Notes: generated by a model not told the origin, from the letters alone. A stretch of 64,000 nucleotides of DNA from Candidatus Nitrosocosmicus oleophilus (GCF_000802205.1 NZ_CP012850.1:620001-684000), one strand, 5' to 3'; numbered from the stretch's first letter, positions 1-9,627 are shown. A program made the numbers and translations.

Positions 1-2
1 AC

Positions 3-317
3 TTGACTATTTCTACCATCTTTAAAGGCATTAATGATGATAATTATCGATATATACAAAACGTTGGTGTTTGTGTAGGGTCTGAATTGATAGTAAGCAA
101 TAAAGAAATATCTGCTGTTCCTGCTTGTGCAAAACACTCTGAAAATGGTGTAAAATATACCGTCCAGGCACCAGGTAAAATATATGTATATTTATCCTAC
201 TTGCTTGAGAATTATGCCATGGATTTAGGCTCCTCATCATGTGAAAATAGGATATTTCCAGGAGAATCTCAGTCGTGTACTCTAACTGTCACACTCAAGC
301 CATTACCCTTTAAATAA
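3..317 (+). CDS. Hypothetical protein, probably 5'-truncated by window edge
   Basis: The reading frame is open to the left edge, so the TTG at its beginning may be internal and the gene may start outside the window. The visible 104 residues hold four cysteines (in VGVCVG, VPACAK, SSSCEN and SQSCTL) and many beta-prone hydroxylated segments, as in small exported domains held by disulfides. No family is recognised. No signal peptide is visible, which fits a missing N-terminus. It ends about 280 bases before the convergent thermonuclease gene. Confidence 0.5.
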   Translation: MTISTIFKGINDDNYRYIQNVGVCVGSELIVSNKEISAVPACAKHSENGVKYTVQAPGKIYVYLSYLLENYAMDLGSSSCENRIFPGESQSCTLTVTLKPLPFK

Positions 318-594
318 TCTCTCTTTTTTGGAGCCTAGAATCACTTCTATAAATAGTTCAGCGGACCAATGACAGAGTAAATGGAATGAGTGTTTCTTGA
401 TATGGACAATCATCATAAGGTTTGTGGGCCAACATATGGTACATGATTTTATGAAAAAATTACAGCAATATCAACATAGATGCACTAGTCATTAATAAAT
501 AAAAATTAAGAGATTTAGAAAATCGAATACGAGTCATAACATTTTTCAGGCTATCGTTAGCTATTGCACATAATCATTCACAGTTGGTGTACTA

Positions 595-1251
595 TTATCC
601 TTCGCAACCAACACCATCGCCATCAGCATCAAGGTTATTCGGGTCATTACCTCCAACCGGGATGTTTTTCTCACCAAAGTCTTTACAATCTAAATCCTTA
701 CCATTATTATCCAATTGATTATTATTGATACCACTAGACTCTACCTTGTCCTCATTATCTTTATTACTATTGTTTGATGAACAGCCATGCTCTTGTGCCC
801 AATTTGAATCTGCAAATTCAGATACATCACAGAAATCTTGATAAACATCAGCAAAACCATTATCAAGTATCGCTTCATTAACGTTAACACCGTCACAATA
901 TACAACTGCAACTGTTCGACCATAGGTAAGTCCTTGATTATTATCTGGATCTACCTCTGAATTCTTATCCAAACATTGTTCTGTCATGAAATTTTTTGCT
1001 TCATCAAATCCAGATTCATCTGTTTCTGGTGCATCTATTAATGCTAGTCTTACTGTTATTGTTTCTCCCTCTATTGTCGTTACATCAAGAGTGTCTCCAT
1101 CTATGACTTTTGTTACTGTTCCACTAAAGTTTGATGAAGTGGTAACTAAATCAGAATTTAAGGAAGTCGCCCAGACTTGATTTGAAAAGATAGTTGTTCC
1201 CAAAAAAACTAGAAATATAAATATTGTCTCATAAAATAAAAAATGACGCAA
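595..1251 (-). CDS. Secreted thermonuclease (SNase-like) with excalibur-type C-terminal domain
   Basis: A 218-residue protein starting at TTG. Residues 1-28 form a signal peptide ending near QVWA, so the enzyme should be exported. Residues about 43-150 match the staphylococcal-nuclease fold: VIDGDTLDV, then VRLALIDAPET with the first catalytic Arg, an acidic DEA, and YGRTVAVVYC with the second Arg. The last 35 residues (DLDCKDFGE ... DADGDGVGCEG) are a Cys-paired excalibur-like calcium-binding domain, which often follows SNase domains in secreted bacterial proteins. It likely degrades extracellular DNA or RNA with calcium. An Asn/Ser/Asp-rich linker separates the domains. The gene stands alone. 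Confidence 0.88.
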   Translation of the reverse strand: MRHFLFYETIFIFLVFLGTTIFSNQVWATSLNSDLVTTSSNFSGTVTKVIDGDTLDVTTIEGETITVRLALIDAPETDESGFDEAKNFMTEQCLDKNSEVDPDNNQGLTYGRTVAVVYCDGVNVNEAILDNGFADVYQDFCDVSEFADSNWAQEHGCSSNNSNKDNEDKVESSGINNNQLDNNGKDLDCKDFGEKNIPVGGNDPNNLDADGDGVGCEG

Positions 1252-1462
1252 TACTGATTATTATTATATTCGATATATAAATATACAAAAAATAGGTAGG
1301 ATTATTATACAACATCTACTTGTATAGTTTAGTTTACTTTTATATCGATGGTTTTTGTCACGGAGAATTATTGATAAATAATCATAAATCATTAAACTAT
1401 TCGTTATAAGTCTCCTATAATGAAAATGTGGTAGCCCGGATTAAGTAATCTCTAAAGAATTA

Positions 1463-1942
1463 ATGAAATATAAAAAGGATGATTTTTCATTCTTAGTGAT
1501 GTATTTAGAACAAATTTCTGCGTTCGCTCCTTTGCCTGTAAGAATAATAGCTGGAATTGCTTTTATACTCCATGGATTACCAAAATTTGAAAATTTACAA
1601 GGCACACAAGGCTTCTTTGCTTCCGTTGGCATTCCTGCAGATTTAGCTCTCTTAATAGGACTACTAGAAGTAATAGGAGGAGTATTATTGATTGTCGGAT
1701 TACTTACAAGAATAACCTCGATTCTTTTTACTATAGAAATGATTTGTGCTGTCCTTATAGTGAAAGCAGACAATAGTTTTATGGGACAAGGTGGTTTCGA
1801 AGTCGATTTGTTATTGATGTTTATTTCAATTAGTTTGTTATTATCGGGACCTGGCAGAGTATCTATCGAAAGAGATTTACTAAAACGAGAGATTTTCCCA
1901 AAAATTTCGTACAAAAAAAATGACAGTTCAGACAAAAGGTGA
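1463..1942 (+). CDS. DoxX family membrane protein
   Basis: A 159-residue integral membrane protein with about four hydrophobic helices. The DoxX hallmark is clear near residues 24-45: PVRIIAGIAFILHGLPKFEN. It is followed by GIPADLALLIGLLEVIGGVLL-type helices and a GQGGFEVDLLL loop. DoxX proteins are small inner-membrane proteins linked to thiol redox or terminal oxidases; the substrate is not known here. The C-terminal 25 residues are basic and probably cytoplasmic. It has no operon partner. Confidence 0.88.
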   Translation: MKYKKDDFSFLVMYLEQISAFAPLPVRIIAGIAFILHGLPKFENLQGTQGFFASVGIPADLALLIGLLEVIGGVLLIVGLLTRITSILFTIEMICAVLIVKADNSFMGQGGFEVDLLLMFISISLLLSGPGRVSIERDLLKREIFPKISYKKNDSSDKR

Positions 1943-2244
1943 AGTAGTTACTTTGGATAATACTCTGATTTCCTAAAGAGTAGGTGGCATATATGAGAAA
2001 TAGCTAGATATGGAAACTTCTGTTTCCATAAAAAGGTTGGTGTTCTATTATCTTTTTTTCTTGGAAGATTAAGAACTTGAAAATTCTATAGAAATAAGAA
2101 TCTATTTGGACCAAATGTAGAAATAGTGTTCATTTATGGATTACAGCGTAAAAGTTCCGTCATTTTCAAAAATATATATCTATTAATCCTCTTGAGTTCT
2201 ACAGACTATAAAATTTTCTGAACCTAACTGTAAGATTTTGAAAT
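1943..2244. other. Intergenic stretch, no gene seen
   Basis: About 300 A+T-rich bases between the DoxX gene and the cupin promoter. I see no coding frame, RNA gene or clear repeat. Confidence 0.5.
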
Positions 2245-2254
2245 TATTTAAATA
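2245..2254 (+). promoter_or_regulatory. Archaeal TATA box of the cupin gene
   Basis: TATTTAAATA lies about 30 bases before the TTG/ATG start pair of the cupin gene. That spacing suits an archaeal promoter giving a nearly leaderless transcript. Confidence 0.5.
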
Positions 2255-2285
2255 TTCATGTTCTCAAATAAGTAAATGATGGTTG

Positions 2286-2771
2286 ATGTGCGATAAAAAG
2301 GATATCGAAGTCTTTTCCCAAGACTATGATAAATTAAATAGGCAATACAACCTTGATGGAATAATCTACAAAATTCTTGTTTTTGGTGATCAAACTGAGA
2401 ATAAATACTCCATAGTAGAAATTACTTTTCCTCAAGGTGAAGAGTCAGAAATACCATTACACAAACACGGAAATGAAGCATTGATAATACATGTGATTGA
2501 AGGCAATTTTCTCTTCAAATACGGAAAAGAAACCTTAAAAGGAAACAAAGATACGGTATTAAGGTTTGAAAAAGATAAAAGTCATTCTTATAGAAAAATT
2601 GGAAAAGATCAGGGCAAACTACTTGTAACATATACTCCAGGAGGATTTGAAAACTTTTTTAGAGAATTGGGACTTTCTAAGATGGATGATATTAGAAAGT
2701 CTATAGAGTTTGATCCAATCATAGTTAACTTATTAGAAAGCAATTACAACTGGAGATTTATTTTTGATTAA
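2286..2771 (+). CDS. Cupin-domain protein
   Basis: A 161-residue single-domain cupin. Motif 1 is PLHKHGNEALIIHVIEG (two His and a Glu as metal ligands) and motif 2 is the FEKDKSHSYRKI stretch with a His. The C-terminal TYTPGGFENFFRELG is typical of quercetinase/RmlC-like cupins, whose members bind metal and small molecules. The substrate cannot be told. ATG 2286 is chosen, but a TTG sits directly before it at 2283. Confidence 0.8.
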   Translation: MCDKKDIEVFSQDYDKLNRQYNLDGIIYKILVFGDQTENKYSIVEITFPQGEESEIPLHKHGNEALIIHVIEGNFLFKYGKETLKGNKDTVLRFEKDKSHSYRKIGKDQGKLLVTYTPGGFENFFRELGLSKMDDIRKSIEFDPIIVNLLESNYNWRFIFD

Positions 2772-2809
2772 GTTTCTCTATTTACAAAAAGGAAAATAGA
2801 TAGGGCTAA

Positions 2810-2844
2810 GACTCGAATCTGCGTCTTTCGGACATGGATTCCAT
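2810..2844. repeat. Dispersed tRNA-like repeat, type B (copy 1)
   Basis: GACTCGAATCT followed by a hairpin-forming CGTCTTTCGGAC and a GGATTCC end. The first block is the complement of a tRNA T-loop (GATTCGAGTC). Better copies lie at 27841, 40982 and 44048. Confidence 0.55.
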
Positions 2845-3008
2845 TAATGTTGTCTATTGAAATCTGTTACATTTTGAAAATGAAAATTTGTGTATGGAAA
2901 TATTATGAATCTCAACTAACGAGTAATCTTATAAAATGCGAGTATCTTTATCTAATAGCAAATCCCTTTTCCATAAATTTAAATAATACCTTTCATTATT
3001 ATACTATA

Positions 3009-3152
3009 ATGAGATTGGTAAACAATCCCAAAAACCATCCAAAAGAACTATTAGAAACAATCGAGTTACTGAAGATTCATTACCAACGCTCTACTAAGAT
3101 ATTCTGTATGGTATTCGAATATATACGTAATAATTCCGTTGGAAGCTTTTGA
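3009..3152 (+). CDS. Small hypothetical protein (47 aa) upstream of M28 peptidase
   Basis: ATG 3009 lies about 25 bases after an AATTTAAATA box (2976-2985), as for a leaderless archaeal gene. The product MRLVNNPKNHPKELLETIEL... is amphipathic and charged and ends in SVGSF. The TGA at 3150-3152 comes one base before the ATG of the peptidase gene, which suggests coupled translation. No family is recognised. It may instead be a leader ORF or a chance frame. Confidence 0.4.
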   Translation: MRLVNNPKNHPKELLETIELLKIHYQRSTKIFCMVFEYIRNNSVGSF

Positions 3153-3153
3153 A

Positions 3154-4140
3154 ATGAATAAATATTCAAGTATTGATTCTCTTTCAGTAGAAAGCAATCG
3201 AATGTCTGCTAAGAGGTCATTTAGTGATGATCAAAAAATAACCACTGATAGGGTCGAAACACATACCCGTTCAGTATTAGATCAAGTGAATACAGATAAG
3301 TTAAGACAAAACCTGACCAGCTTATCTAAATTTCATACTAGACATTCAAAATCACCTCTCTTGAATGATGTTGGTGATCGGATAATGAACCAACTTAGAG
3401 GGTTAGGTTACAAGAATTGTTTTTATCATTTCTTTAATTCGACCATTGATGATAAAGAGTATATTCTTAGAAACATAATATGCAATAAGGAGGGTTTTAA
3501 TAAAAAATTGATTATCATTTGCGCTCATTATGATTGTATCATGGAGAATAAGGGGGATTCAAATAGTCGTGCTCCGGGAGCAAATGATAATGCTAGTGGT
3601 GTAAGTGCCATCATCGAAATAGCAAGAGTGTTATCAAATGAGAACCTTCAACATTCGATCCAATTTGTTCTTTTCTCTGGAGAAGAACAAGGACTATTAG
3701 GATCCAAAAGTTATGCGAAATACATAGAGGATAACAAGATGGATTTGTATAGGCTAATTAACCTTGACATGATTGGGTATCCATTTTTTGCAGATAATAC
3801 TATAATCATTGAAAGGGATAATAATATGGATCTGAATCACAACCAGGTTAGAGAAAACGATCTTCAATCTATAGTGTTTGGAGAAGTTATGAAAGATTTA
3901 GCCTCAGAGGTTAATCTTAAATTCCATTTGGATTCCATTTATGATAGTGACTATGAACCTTTCGAAGCCAATGGACATGTAGTAATAGGTGCTTATGACG
4001 GATCTGCAGATCCGAAAAAAAATTTACACTATCATTCATCCTCAGACCTGCCGGAATTTATAAATTGGAACTATTTGACTGCAGTTACTAAGTTGGTAAT
4101 AGCAACGGTCCTAAAGATAGATTCTATCAATAGTCACTAA
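3154..4140 (+). CDS. M28 family zinc aminopeptidase-like protein
   Basis: A 328-residue protein with the di-zinc peptidase signature of family M28: IICAHYDC (first His and Asp), PGANDNASGVSA (bridging Asp), FSGEEQGLLGS (catalytic Glu plus Glu ligand), NLDMIGYP (Asp ligand), and the final YHSSSDLPEFINW (His ligand). All five metal-ligand positions and the catalytic Glu are present, so it should be active. No signal peptide is seen, so it is probably cytoplasmic. ATG 3154 is preferred to the in-frame TTG 3139 because it abuts the upstream small ORF. Confidence 0.85.
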   Translation: MNKYSSIDSLSVESNRMSAKRSFSDDQKITTDRVETHTRSVLDQVNTDKLRQNLTSLSKFHTRHSKSPLLNDVGDRIMNQLRGLGYKNCFYHFFNSTIDDKEYILRNIICNKEGFNKKLIIICAHYDCIMENKGDSNSRAPGANDNASGVSAIIEIARVLSNENLQHSIQFVLFSGEEQGLLGSKSYAKYIEDNKMDLYRLINLDMIGYPFFADNTIIIERDNNMDLNHNQVRENDLQSIVFGEVMKDLASEVNLKFHLDSIYDSDYEPFEANGHVVIGAYDGSADPKKNLHYHSSSDLPEFINWNYLTAVTKLVIATVLKIDSINSH

Positions 4141-4605
4141 TACAAATGTCAACAATAGTTTCAAATTTCTATGATAAATGGACCCGATGACGTTAGGACT
4201 CAAATCTCCATACTTCAGGTGTAGGTTACAATAAAAAAGATCATTTAACTTCTGAATTTAGGAAATAGATATGATGGTCAAGGCAACTTACAGTCACTAT
4301 AATATCAATTTTCCTTAGAGACTCAAAGATCTAGCCATAGAATATACAGCTCTTGAAAGGTTGGAAGCCGTTCTGAACCATCGTATATTAAGTTAATAAA
4401 AATTTATACATAGTTCAATCATAGTTAGACAATGATCTTTCCTTTAGATTTTTTCGACCTTTACCATCAAAACTTTCACCCGTATATCGGTAATTTTCAA
4501 CCCCGAAATACAATAGCACCGAAGTTAAAAATGATTTTGTATTAAATTTAACGTTATTGGCATTTATTAGAAATATATATTAATGACTTTCATATAAGTT
4601 TTAAC
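4141..4605. other. Intergenic region with a weak type B repeat
   Basis: At 4193-4236 there is a diverged copy of the tRNA-like type B repeat (GGACTCAAATCT ... GTGTAGGTTACAA). The rest is A+T-rich, with no gene seen. Confidence 0.4.
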
Positions 4606-4773
4606 ATGGTATCAATATTGCCACTTCAGGTTAAACTTATGTTGGCTTTAAGAGAACATATAATGCATCATTTGATATGGCATAGTGTGAGAGATAACTG
4701 GGAAAGAATTGATGATGAATCCTTGAGAGATGGAATTAGAGCCATGGGTTGGAAGCCTCGTCAGGGTGAATAG
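4606..4773 (+). CDS. Small hypothetical protein (55 aa)
   Basis: ATG 4606 to TAG 4771-4773 encodes 55 residues. The C-terminal half (DNWERIDDESLRDGIRAMGW, then KPRQGE) looks strongly coding, with charged amphipathic helix spacing. The N-terminal half is a hydrophobic helix with several His (EHIMHHLIWHS). The family is not recognised. It is probably a short helical cytoplasmic protein. Confidence 0.55.
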   Translation: MVSILPLQVKLMLALREHIMHHLIWHSVRDNWERIDDESLRDGIRAMGWKPRQGE

Positions 4774-4947
4774 CTAACTGACTCGGGTTGTGTATTCTTA
4801 TACTAGGGTATTGTATATTGATGTTACTAAGATATAGATATATTCCATCTACCATAAAATAAGCAATGCAATAAAGGGCTAATGATATCCATATTCAATT
4901 AAATAGAATAACAGTTTATTAGCATCAGGTGCTATTGTTATGGATGT

Positions 4948-5184
4948 ATGAAATGTCGCATTTGTAATCATCCAATTGTAGTTAGTAGACTTAAAAGACA
5001 GAGGCTTGATAACAAGAAGGACATTTTCTATGACATAGTATTTGATATTTGCGATTATTGTAATGGACCTATCATAGCCGTCAGAAGATATGATAGACAA
5101 GATCCCACCGCATTTTATGATGAAAATCCAAACGAGATATCAGAAGATAAAATGGAGTTTTATACAAAGAACAATAAAACATAG
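4948..5184 (+). CDS. Small zinc-ribbon-like protein
   Basis: 78 residues with two CxxC knuckles, CRIC at 3-6 and CDYC near 35-38, spaced like a zinc ribbon. Basic residues fill the first loop (SRLKRQRLDNKKD) and an acidic tail follows. It is likely a small metal-binding protein that binds nucleic acid or a partner; no named family can be assigned. The start is the ATG directly before CRIC. Confidence 0.65.
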   Translation: MKCRICNHPIVVSRLKRQRLDNKKDIFYDIVFDICDYCNGPIIAVRRYDRQDPTAFYDENPNEISEDKMEFYTKNNKT

Positions 5185-5374
5185 AACTCTTAATCCTCAA
5201 CTTAAAAAAACTAATTTATTAAAAGACATATATTAAATATCAGTGTTTTCCGTTCACTACTCTTATTTCTTGCCTCTTTTTTCCTTTGATGCATTACATA
5301 GGACACGGAATTTGAATAAAAGTTGAATGAACAGGCTAGTTAATCAATGTCAAAATACATGAAAATAAAAAAAG

Positions 5375-5692
5375 TTATGGGGGGCCACTAGTTTTTTCAT
5401 TACATGCAAAATAGCTCCCTCCTCCTGATGATATGCAACCTTGAATAAAGCCCTGGTAGTATGCATGAGCGTAATGTTCTCCACTTATACCGCAATCACT
5501 TTGTTGAGTTTGATTGTACGAACCACCTTGTCCAGCTTCAAAGCCAGCATGATAACATTTCTGATTCTCACTATCATTGCTGTCATCATCATCATCATCA
5601 CTACTACTATATGCCAAATAGCTTCCGATTGACATAGGTACCATGAGGGCACTTAGAAGGATCATTGCTAATATGTACGATTGTAATTTCAT
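5375..5692 (-). CDS. Small secreted Cys-containing protein
   Basis: A 105-residue protein with an N-terminal signal segment (KLQSYILAMILLSALMVP), then a run of Asp (SSSDDDDDDSN), then a mature domain with four cysteines in Gly/Tyr/Gln-rich sequence (KCYHAGFEAGQGGSYNQ). It resembles the many small exported proteins of Nitrososphaeria. The function is unknown. Confidence 0.6.
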   Translation of the reverse strand: MKLQSYILAMILLSALMVPMSIGSYLAYSSSDDDDDDSNDSENQKCYHAGFEAGQGGSYNQTQQSDCGISGEHYAHAYYQGFIQGCISSGGGSYFACNEKTSGPP

Positions 5693-6670
5693 CGTATTTT
5701 AGCAGTAACCGAACTAGTATTTAAATTAGTAGCTGTTTCATTGACTCTGTTCCTTTAGAAGGCTTTTAATTCCTTGAAGTGAAATCTTATAAACAGTTAG
5801 TCAATAATGCATGCTCTAGTACATGTGAGAATTTACAAGGCTTGGAATTTCCGGTTCAAAATTACCACTCACTTTATCATAAGCCTTTGGATTACCACAT
5901 AATTACAAAGTTATACTAATAGATAAAGCGTCATAGTCGTTTTCCGGAGTTTAAGGATGTTCTGGAAGGTGAACTTTGGATTTGAACCCGTTTCTTGAAT
6001 TCACGGGTTTATACCGTGATAGATGGAGATATGTTTATACTTCAATTTTGAGGCGCCGGGAGTGGGACTCGAATCCATACCGTATAATCGTGGAGTCATA
6101 CATAAAAGATTATATCATAATCTCAATTTTGCCAATAATCTGTAGTACTGAAAGTGGGGATTTAAATAGAAGTTTTTTGGACGTGGGTTCCCACTAAAAT
6201 AGCGATTCTCTAACACTACGTTCGAGTCTGAGTCACACAAATTTCCATTGTTAATAGTTGCAATAATATATACTATGATAAAAAAAGAAACTCATTGGTT
6301 TGCGCCGGGTCGGGTTTATATTGTTAACGGTACGATTTTTGGGTTCTGAAATTAACTACTACTGAGTGATTAAATAGTGAATTTAATTAAGAATTTGATA
6401 TTATTTCGATGACCTAATTAGATTTGCAACTTTCTAAGTAATTCACATGAACTAGCCTTGCTAGTGACTACTATCTATATTCAACTATCTGAATTCGGTA
6501 CATCCTAGAAACATAAATTACTGTTGGTGGTGGTACTGTATTGGTTTTTCAGCATCAAGTCCCAAAGAAATAGCCACCTCTAGGGGGTTCTTTCCTTGAG
6601 GGTAAAGTTTAAAGACCCTAGCGCAACCGCTGACAGATAATAAATCATTTTATCAGTGCTAACTTCCTCC
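5693..6670. other. Long intergenic region with tRNA-like repeats
   Basis: About 980 bases with no convincing gene. It carries a type A repeat that begins with the 3' end of the tRNA-Ser found at 50 kb (6050-6099) and a partial type B repeat (6155-6195, GGACGTGGGTTCCCAC). Open frames here are short and run through the repeats. Confidence 0.5.
6050..6099. repeat. Type A repeat containing the 3' end of tRNA-Ser
   Basis: The first 25 bases (GAGGCGCCGGGAGTGGGACT and on) equal the last 22 bases plus three flanking bases of the tRNA-Ser gene at 50008-50146. The rest diverges into ATACCGTATAATCGTGGAGT, shared with 10537, 39426 and 47443. It is a tRNA fragment and cannot fold as a whole tRNA. Confidence 0.75.
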
Positions 6671-6802
6671 CTATACGACTAGTAACATTGCCTTAACACT
6701 ATAAGCTGCTTGTATTAAATCACCGTTTGTACCGTGTTTCTTTACATTGGTAATAAATAAATCAAGCTGCAAGATTGCATCTTGAATATCTTGTGATATC
6801 AT
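6671..6802 (-). CDS. Small protein (43 aa) translationally coupled to patatin
   Basis: The patatin stop and this ATG share bases (TAATG), so translation is very likely coupled. The 43-residue product (MISQDIQDAILQLDLFITNV, then a KKHGTNGDLIQ loop and a second helix AAYSVKAMLLVV) looks like two helices joined by a polar turn. The family is unknown. The position suggests a partner or regulator of the phospholipase, which is inference only. Confidence 0.55.
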   Translation of the reverse strand: MISQDIQDAILQLDLFITNVKKHGTNGDLIQAAYSVKAMLLVV

Positions 6803-8283
6803 TACTTATTTTGCAAAGTCCTTCTTGCGTCGTTCTTTCCCTGTTCAAACAAATTTGATACAGTTCCTAAAGAAAAGTCACACCATTTATTTGCAATATC
6901 ATTTTCATCAGCACTACGCTCGATCCTTATTATTTTAGTTATATCAAATCTATCCTCAAGTAAACTCCTGTATGGTCTAGATTTTCCATCACGATGTAGA
7001 CTTTTTCCATTATCATTCAAAATTTCGTCTATTTTTTCTTGGGGTATGTTGTTATCTTTTGCTAGTTTTAACAGTCTATTGGTCAAGTTATAGTAGTCTG
7101 ATACCATAGTGGCAACTTTTTCATCATATGGTGTCTTGTCCTGATACGTCAACTCATTTTTTAAATCTCTTATGCCATCTAAATCCGAAGGAACTGGATA
7201 ATCCGCAACTGACGGCCATACGTCGATGATATAAACCTCTAAATCTGGAATATTGTTGTCCGTATCTGTTCCTGTTTTTTTTTCTACAGGTTTCTTCCAG
7301 TAATCTTGATGCGATGTTATTAGTTCTCTTAAAGGGGTGTTACTTAATATACCACCATCCCAAAATCTACTGTAATTTTTAGGATTGTAGTTTAGTATAT
7401 CCGCTAATTTTTCTTCTTCGGTCTTTGTATAATCGTACTCCTTTGGAACTAAGGTGTAATCATAATGTTCTGGTACAGATGCACTTGCCAGTATATGTTC
7501 TACCATGATGCCTTTGTCATATTTTATTGTTCGTTCATATGTACCCTCATTTCCGTCAGGTCCGGGTGAGTCACCATACTCTGACTTTCTAGTACTTTTA
7601 CCTTTATCTTTTCCGTAGCTATCAAAGGTTACAGTTTCACCCTCCTCAACGTCTACACTTATTACAAGAAGCCTTGGCTCCTCATCATCAAAGCTTGTTC
7701 CTATTGGAAATCTTATGGCTTCATTTAGAGACCCTCTTAACCTGCTATTATCATAGCGATACCAAATATTTGGTACGATAAAATTATCAAAGAATTTTGA
7801 ATCAATTGTCGGTGTTAGATTAAGCGCAAATACATTTGGTGCTCCTCTTATTATAGATTCTTTTGCAGAATAATATCTCCTTGCAGCCTCCGCTGTAGCA
7901 ATAGAAGAATTAGTTCTATATAGCGTTTCCCATCCTAAAGTCCAAGATTTTTCATCCCACGAAAAGGGCCACCATTTATTTAAATTAACATTTGAAGCCA
8001 ATCCAGACTTCCAAAATTCTTCGAGTGCTTCAGCAGAACCCTCCCAACTCTCACTAATGGTCTTGTTCTCTTCCCTCCTCCTCCTTTTTATTACATAGCT
8101 TACCAAAAATGCAGCATTTATTGCACCTATAGAGGTACCTGCTACTATATCAAACACATTCTGGTCATCAGGAATATCTTTTTTGATCCAATTATACAAA
8201 ACTCTAAAAACTCCTGCCTCATAAGCACCTAATGCTCCTCCCCCTTGAAGAACCAAGGCTCTTTGAGTATCTTTTTTTACCAT
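6802..8283 (-). CDS. Patatin-like phospholipase
   Basis: A patatin-family serine hydrolase with a Ser-Asp dyad. The oxyanion loop is LQGGGALGAYEAGV, the nucleophile elbow GTSIG follows about 30 residues later, and the Asp box is WDGGILSNTPL. The about 490 residues are longer than minimal patatins. Insertions between the elbow and DGG include an acidic Gly/Asp loop (SPGPDGNEGTYE), and a long C-terminal helical region ends near ARRTLQNK. The M at 8283 (MVKKDTQRALVLQGGG) is chosen because the 20 residues before it are poorly conserved in style; an upstream ATG at 8343 is possible. No signal peptide is seen. It probably acts on membrane lipids from the cytoplasm. Confidence 0.88.
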   Translation of the reverse strand: MVKKDTQRALVLQGGGALGAYEAGVFRVLYNWIKKDIPDDQNVFDIVAGTSIGAINAAFLVSYVIKRRRREENKTISESWEGSAEALEEFWKSGLASNVNLNKWWPFSWDEKSWTLGWETLYRTNSSIATAEAARRYYSAKESIIRGAPNVFALNLTPTIDSKFFDNFIVPNIWYRYDNSRLRGSLNEAIRFPIGTSFDDEEPRLLVISVDVEEGETVTFDSYGKDKGKSTRKSEYGDSPGPDGNEGTYERTIKYDKGIMVEHILASASVPEHYDYTLVPKEYDYTKTEEEKLADILNYNPKNYSRFWDGGILSNTPLRELITSHQDYWKKPVEKKTGTDTDNNIPDLEVYIIDVWPSVADYPVPSDLDGIRDLKNELTYQDKTPYDEKVATMVSDYYNLTNRLLKLAKDNNIPQEKIDEILNDNGKSLHRDGKSRPYRSLLEDRFDITKIIRIERSADENDIANKWCDFSLGTVSNLFEQGKNDARRTLQNK

Positions 8284-8507
8284 TGTAATAGTATTAAACA
8301 TTGTCTTATTTTTAAGAGTTTTGGCAAAGAATAGCATAATCATAACTGATTCCTGATCTCCTTGAACATCTTCTCACCCAAATAAGCCAGTTATTGTCTC
8401 ATGATATTTCAACGAAATATTTTACGACCCGGAGCATATCTGAGATTGGTGTAGATTTGATCGTTAGTTGTCTGGGGTTTATACTTTACGAGTCAGAACG
8501 TGCATAG

Positions 8508-8542
8508 AGGGACTGGAGGCCTTGCTATAAAAACAGGGAATT
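8508..8542. repeat. Dispersed repeat, type C (copy 1)
   Basis: GGGACTGGAGGCCTTGCTAT then AAAAACAGGGAATTTA. The same block recurs at 12770-12806 and, fused to a GGGACTCGAA head, at 25612-25652. Confidence 0.6.
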
Positions 8543-8648
8543 TATTTCTTTTATACAACCCCTATCAAAAGGAGGGAAAGGGATTTGGAACTCCGTAGGA
8601 ATACTTGAAGAGATAAAATAACTACACACATTTAATCGTGACTACTAT

Positions 8649-8759
8649 ATGGTAATCTTAATAAAAAGCCTTGAATTTTTTCCTAAGGCATGTCAATTAA
8701 TCAATACTTGGCTCGAATCGAATGGATATGCAGCAAAAAACAACATGGAACTATTATAG
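8649..8759 (+). CDS. Possible small protein (36 aa)
   Basis: ATG 8649 opens a 36-codon frame (MVILIKSLEFFPKACQLINT, then WLESNGYAAKNNMELL) in an otherwise gene-free stretch of about 770 bases. The composition looks like an amphipathic helix, but there is no clear promoter or Shine-Dalgarno. It may be a gene relic. The remainder of 8344-9111 shows nothing else but the type C repeat. Confidence 0.28.
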   Translation: MVILIKSLEFFPKACQLINTWLESNGYAAKNNMELL

Positions 8760-9111
8760 TATATTAATTGTTCAGGACAGGTTCAGTGGCCAGTCTCTTT
8801 GAGTGTCGAGAAGTATGCGAAACAAAAATGAATAAATGAAAAAGGGAATACATTCTATGAAAGTGGGCTTTTTGAAATGTTGGGCTACTCAATAGAGAAA
8901 TAATACAAATCCGCCAAATGTCTCAAGTATCCAACTGTAGCTTTATCTAAGCCATAACCATAATAGATATCTTCCCCCTATTTCACAGAGACCGCCAGAA
9001 AGAAGAAAAATAATGAGTATACAACTTCTTTATACTTTACCAATAAAATGGAAAATCCCAATAGTGTTAATATTGATTGTTAAATATCATATATTAACTA
9101 CCAAACTTTTT

Positions 9112-9627
9112 TTATGATTTTACTTTATCGTTAGAGTCATCCTTATCAACAATACAACTACCGGTGATTTTCTTGTTGATTGCATATAAAGCGTATATCA
9201 TTATACCAATGGAGAGTACTCGTAATGGTATTTGATAATTTGTAAGAAACGCTGTAGCCACCATACCTGCTCCACCGAAGGTTGAAATGATTATAAATCC
9301 AATAGATGAGCAACTAGCACAAGCGCTAGTTACTATTCCTAAAAATGAACCTGAAATCAATGATTTACCGATTTTCAGTTTTAAATTTTTTATCAAATAG
9401 ATATTCATAGATACTACTATTCCCAAGAGAAGAGCTATGATGTTTGTAAATACAAATCCAACTATTGCATCATCAGGAAGATAAAAATAAAGTATGGGTG
9501 AAAAAAACAACAATTCATCAAAAATATTAAAAAAAATCCAAAATGAAATGAATACTAGGATAGTTATCGCGATATATAAAATCGGATTCGAACTGTATAC
9601 TATTTTGAAGGCAAGAAGTCCTGTCAT
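9112..9627 (-). CDS. Multi-pass membrane protein with ACASCSS motif, partner of DsbA-like protein
   Basis: 171 residues with about five hydrophobic helices. A CxxC-like ACASCSSIGF lies at the start of a helix near residue 105, and a basic/acidic tail holds another Cys. It begins at an ATG directly abutting the stop of the DsbA-like gene (TAAATG), so the two are co-translated. The motif in a membrane helix next to an exported thioredoxin-fold protein suggests a role in moving electrons or disulfides across the membrane. It does not resemble DsbB, DsbD or VKOR closely enough to name. Confidence 0.6.
   Translation of the reverse strand: MTGLLAFKIVYSSNPILYIAITILVFISFWIFFNIFDELLFFSPILYFYLPDDAIVGFVFTNIIALLLGIVVSMNIYLIKNLKLKIGKSLISGSFLGIVTSACASCSSIGFIIISTFGGAGMVATAFLTNYQIPLRVLSIGIMIYALYAINKKITGSCIVDKDDSNDKVKS

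Noticed and set aside
5976-6197. 73-codon plus-strand frame
   Set aside because: It runs through two tRNA-like repeats, and its sequence is the translation of those repeats.
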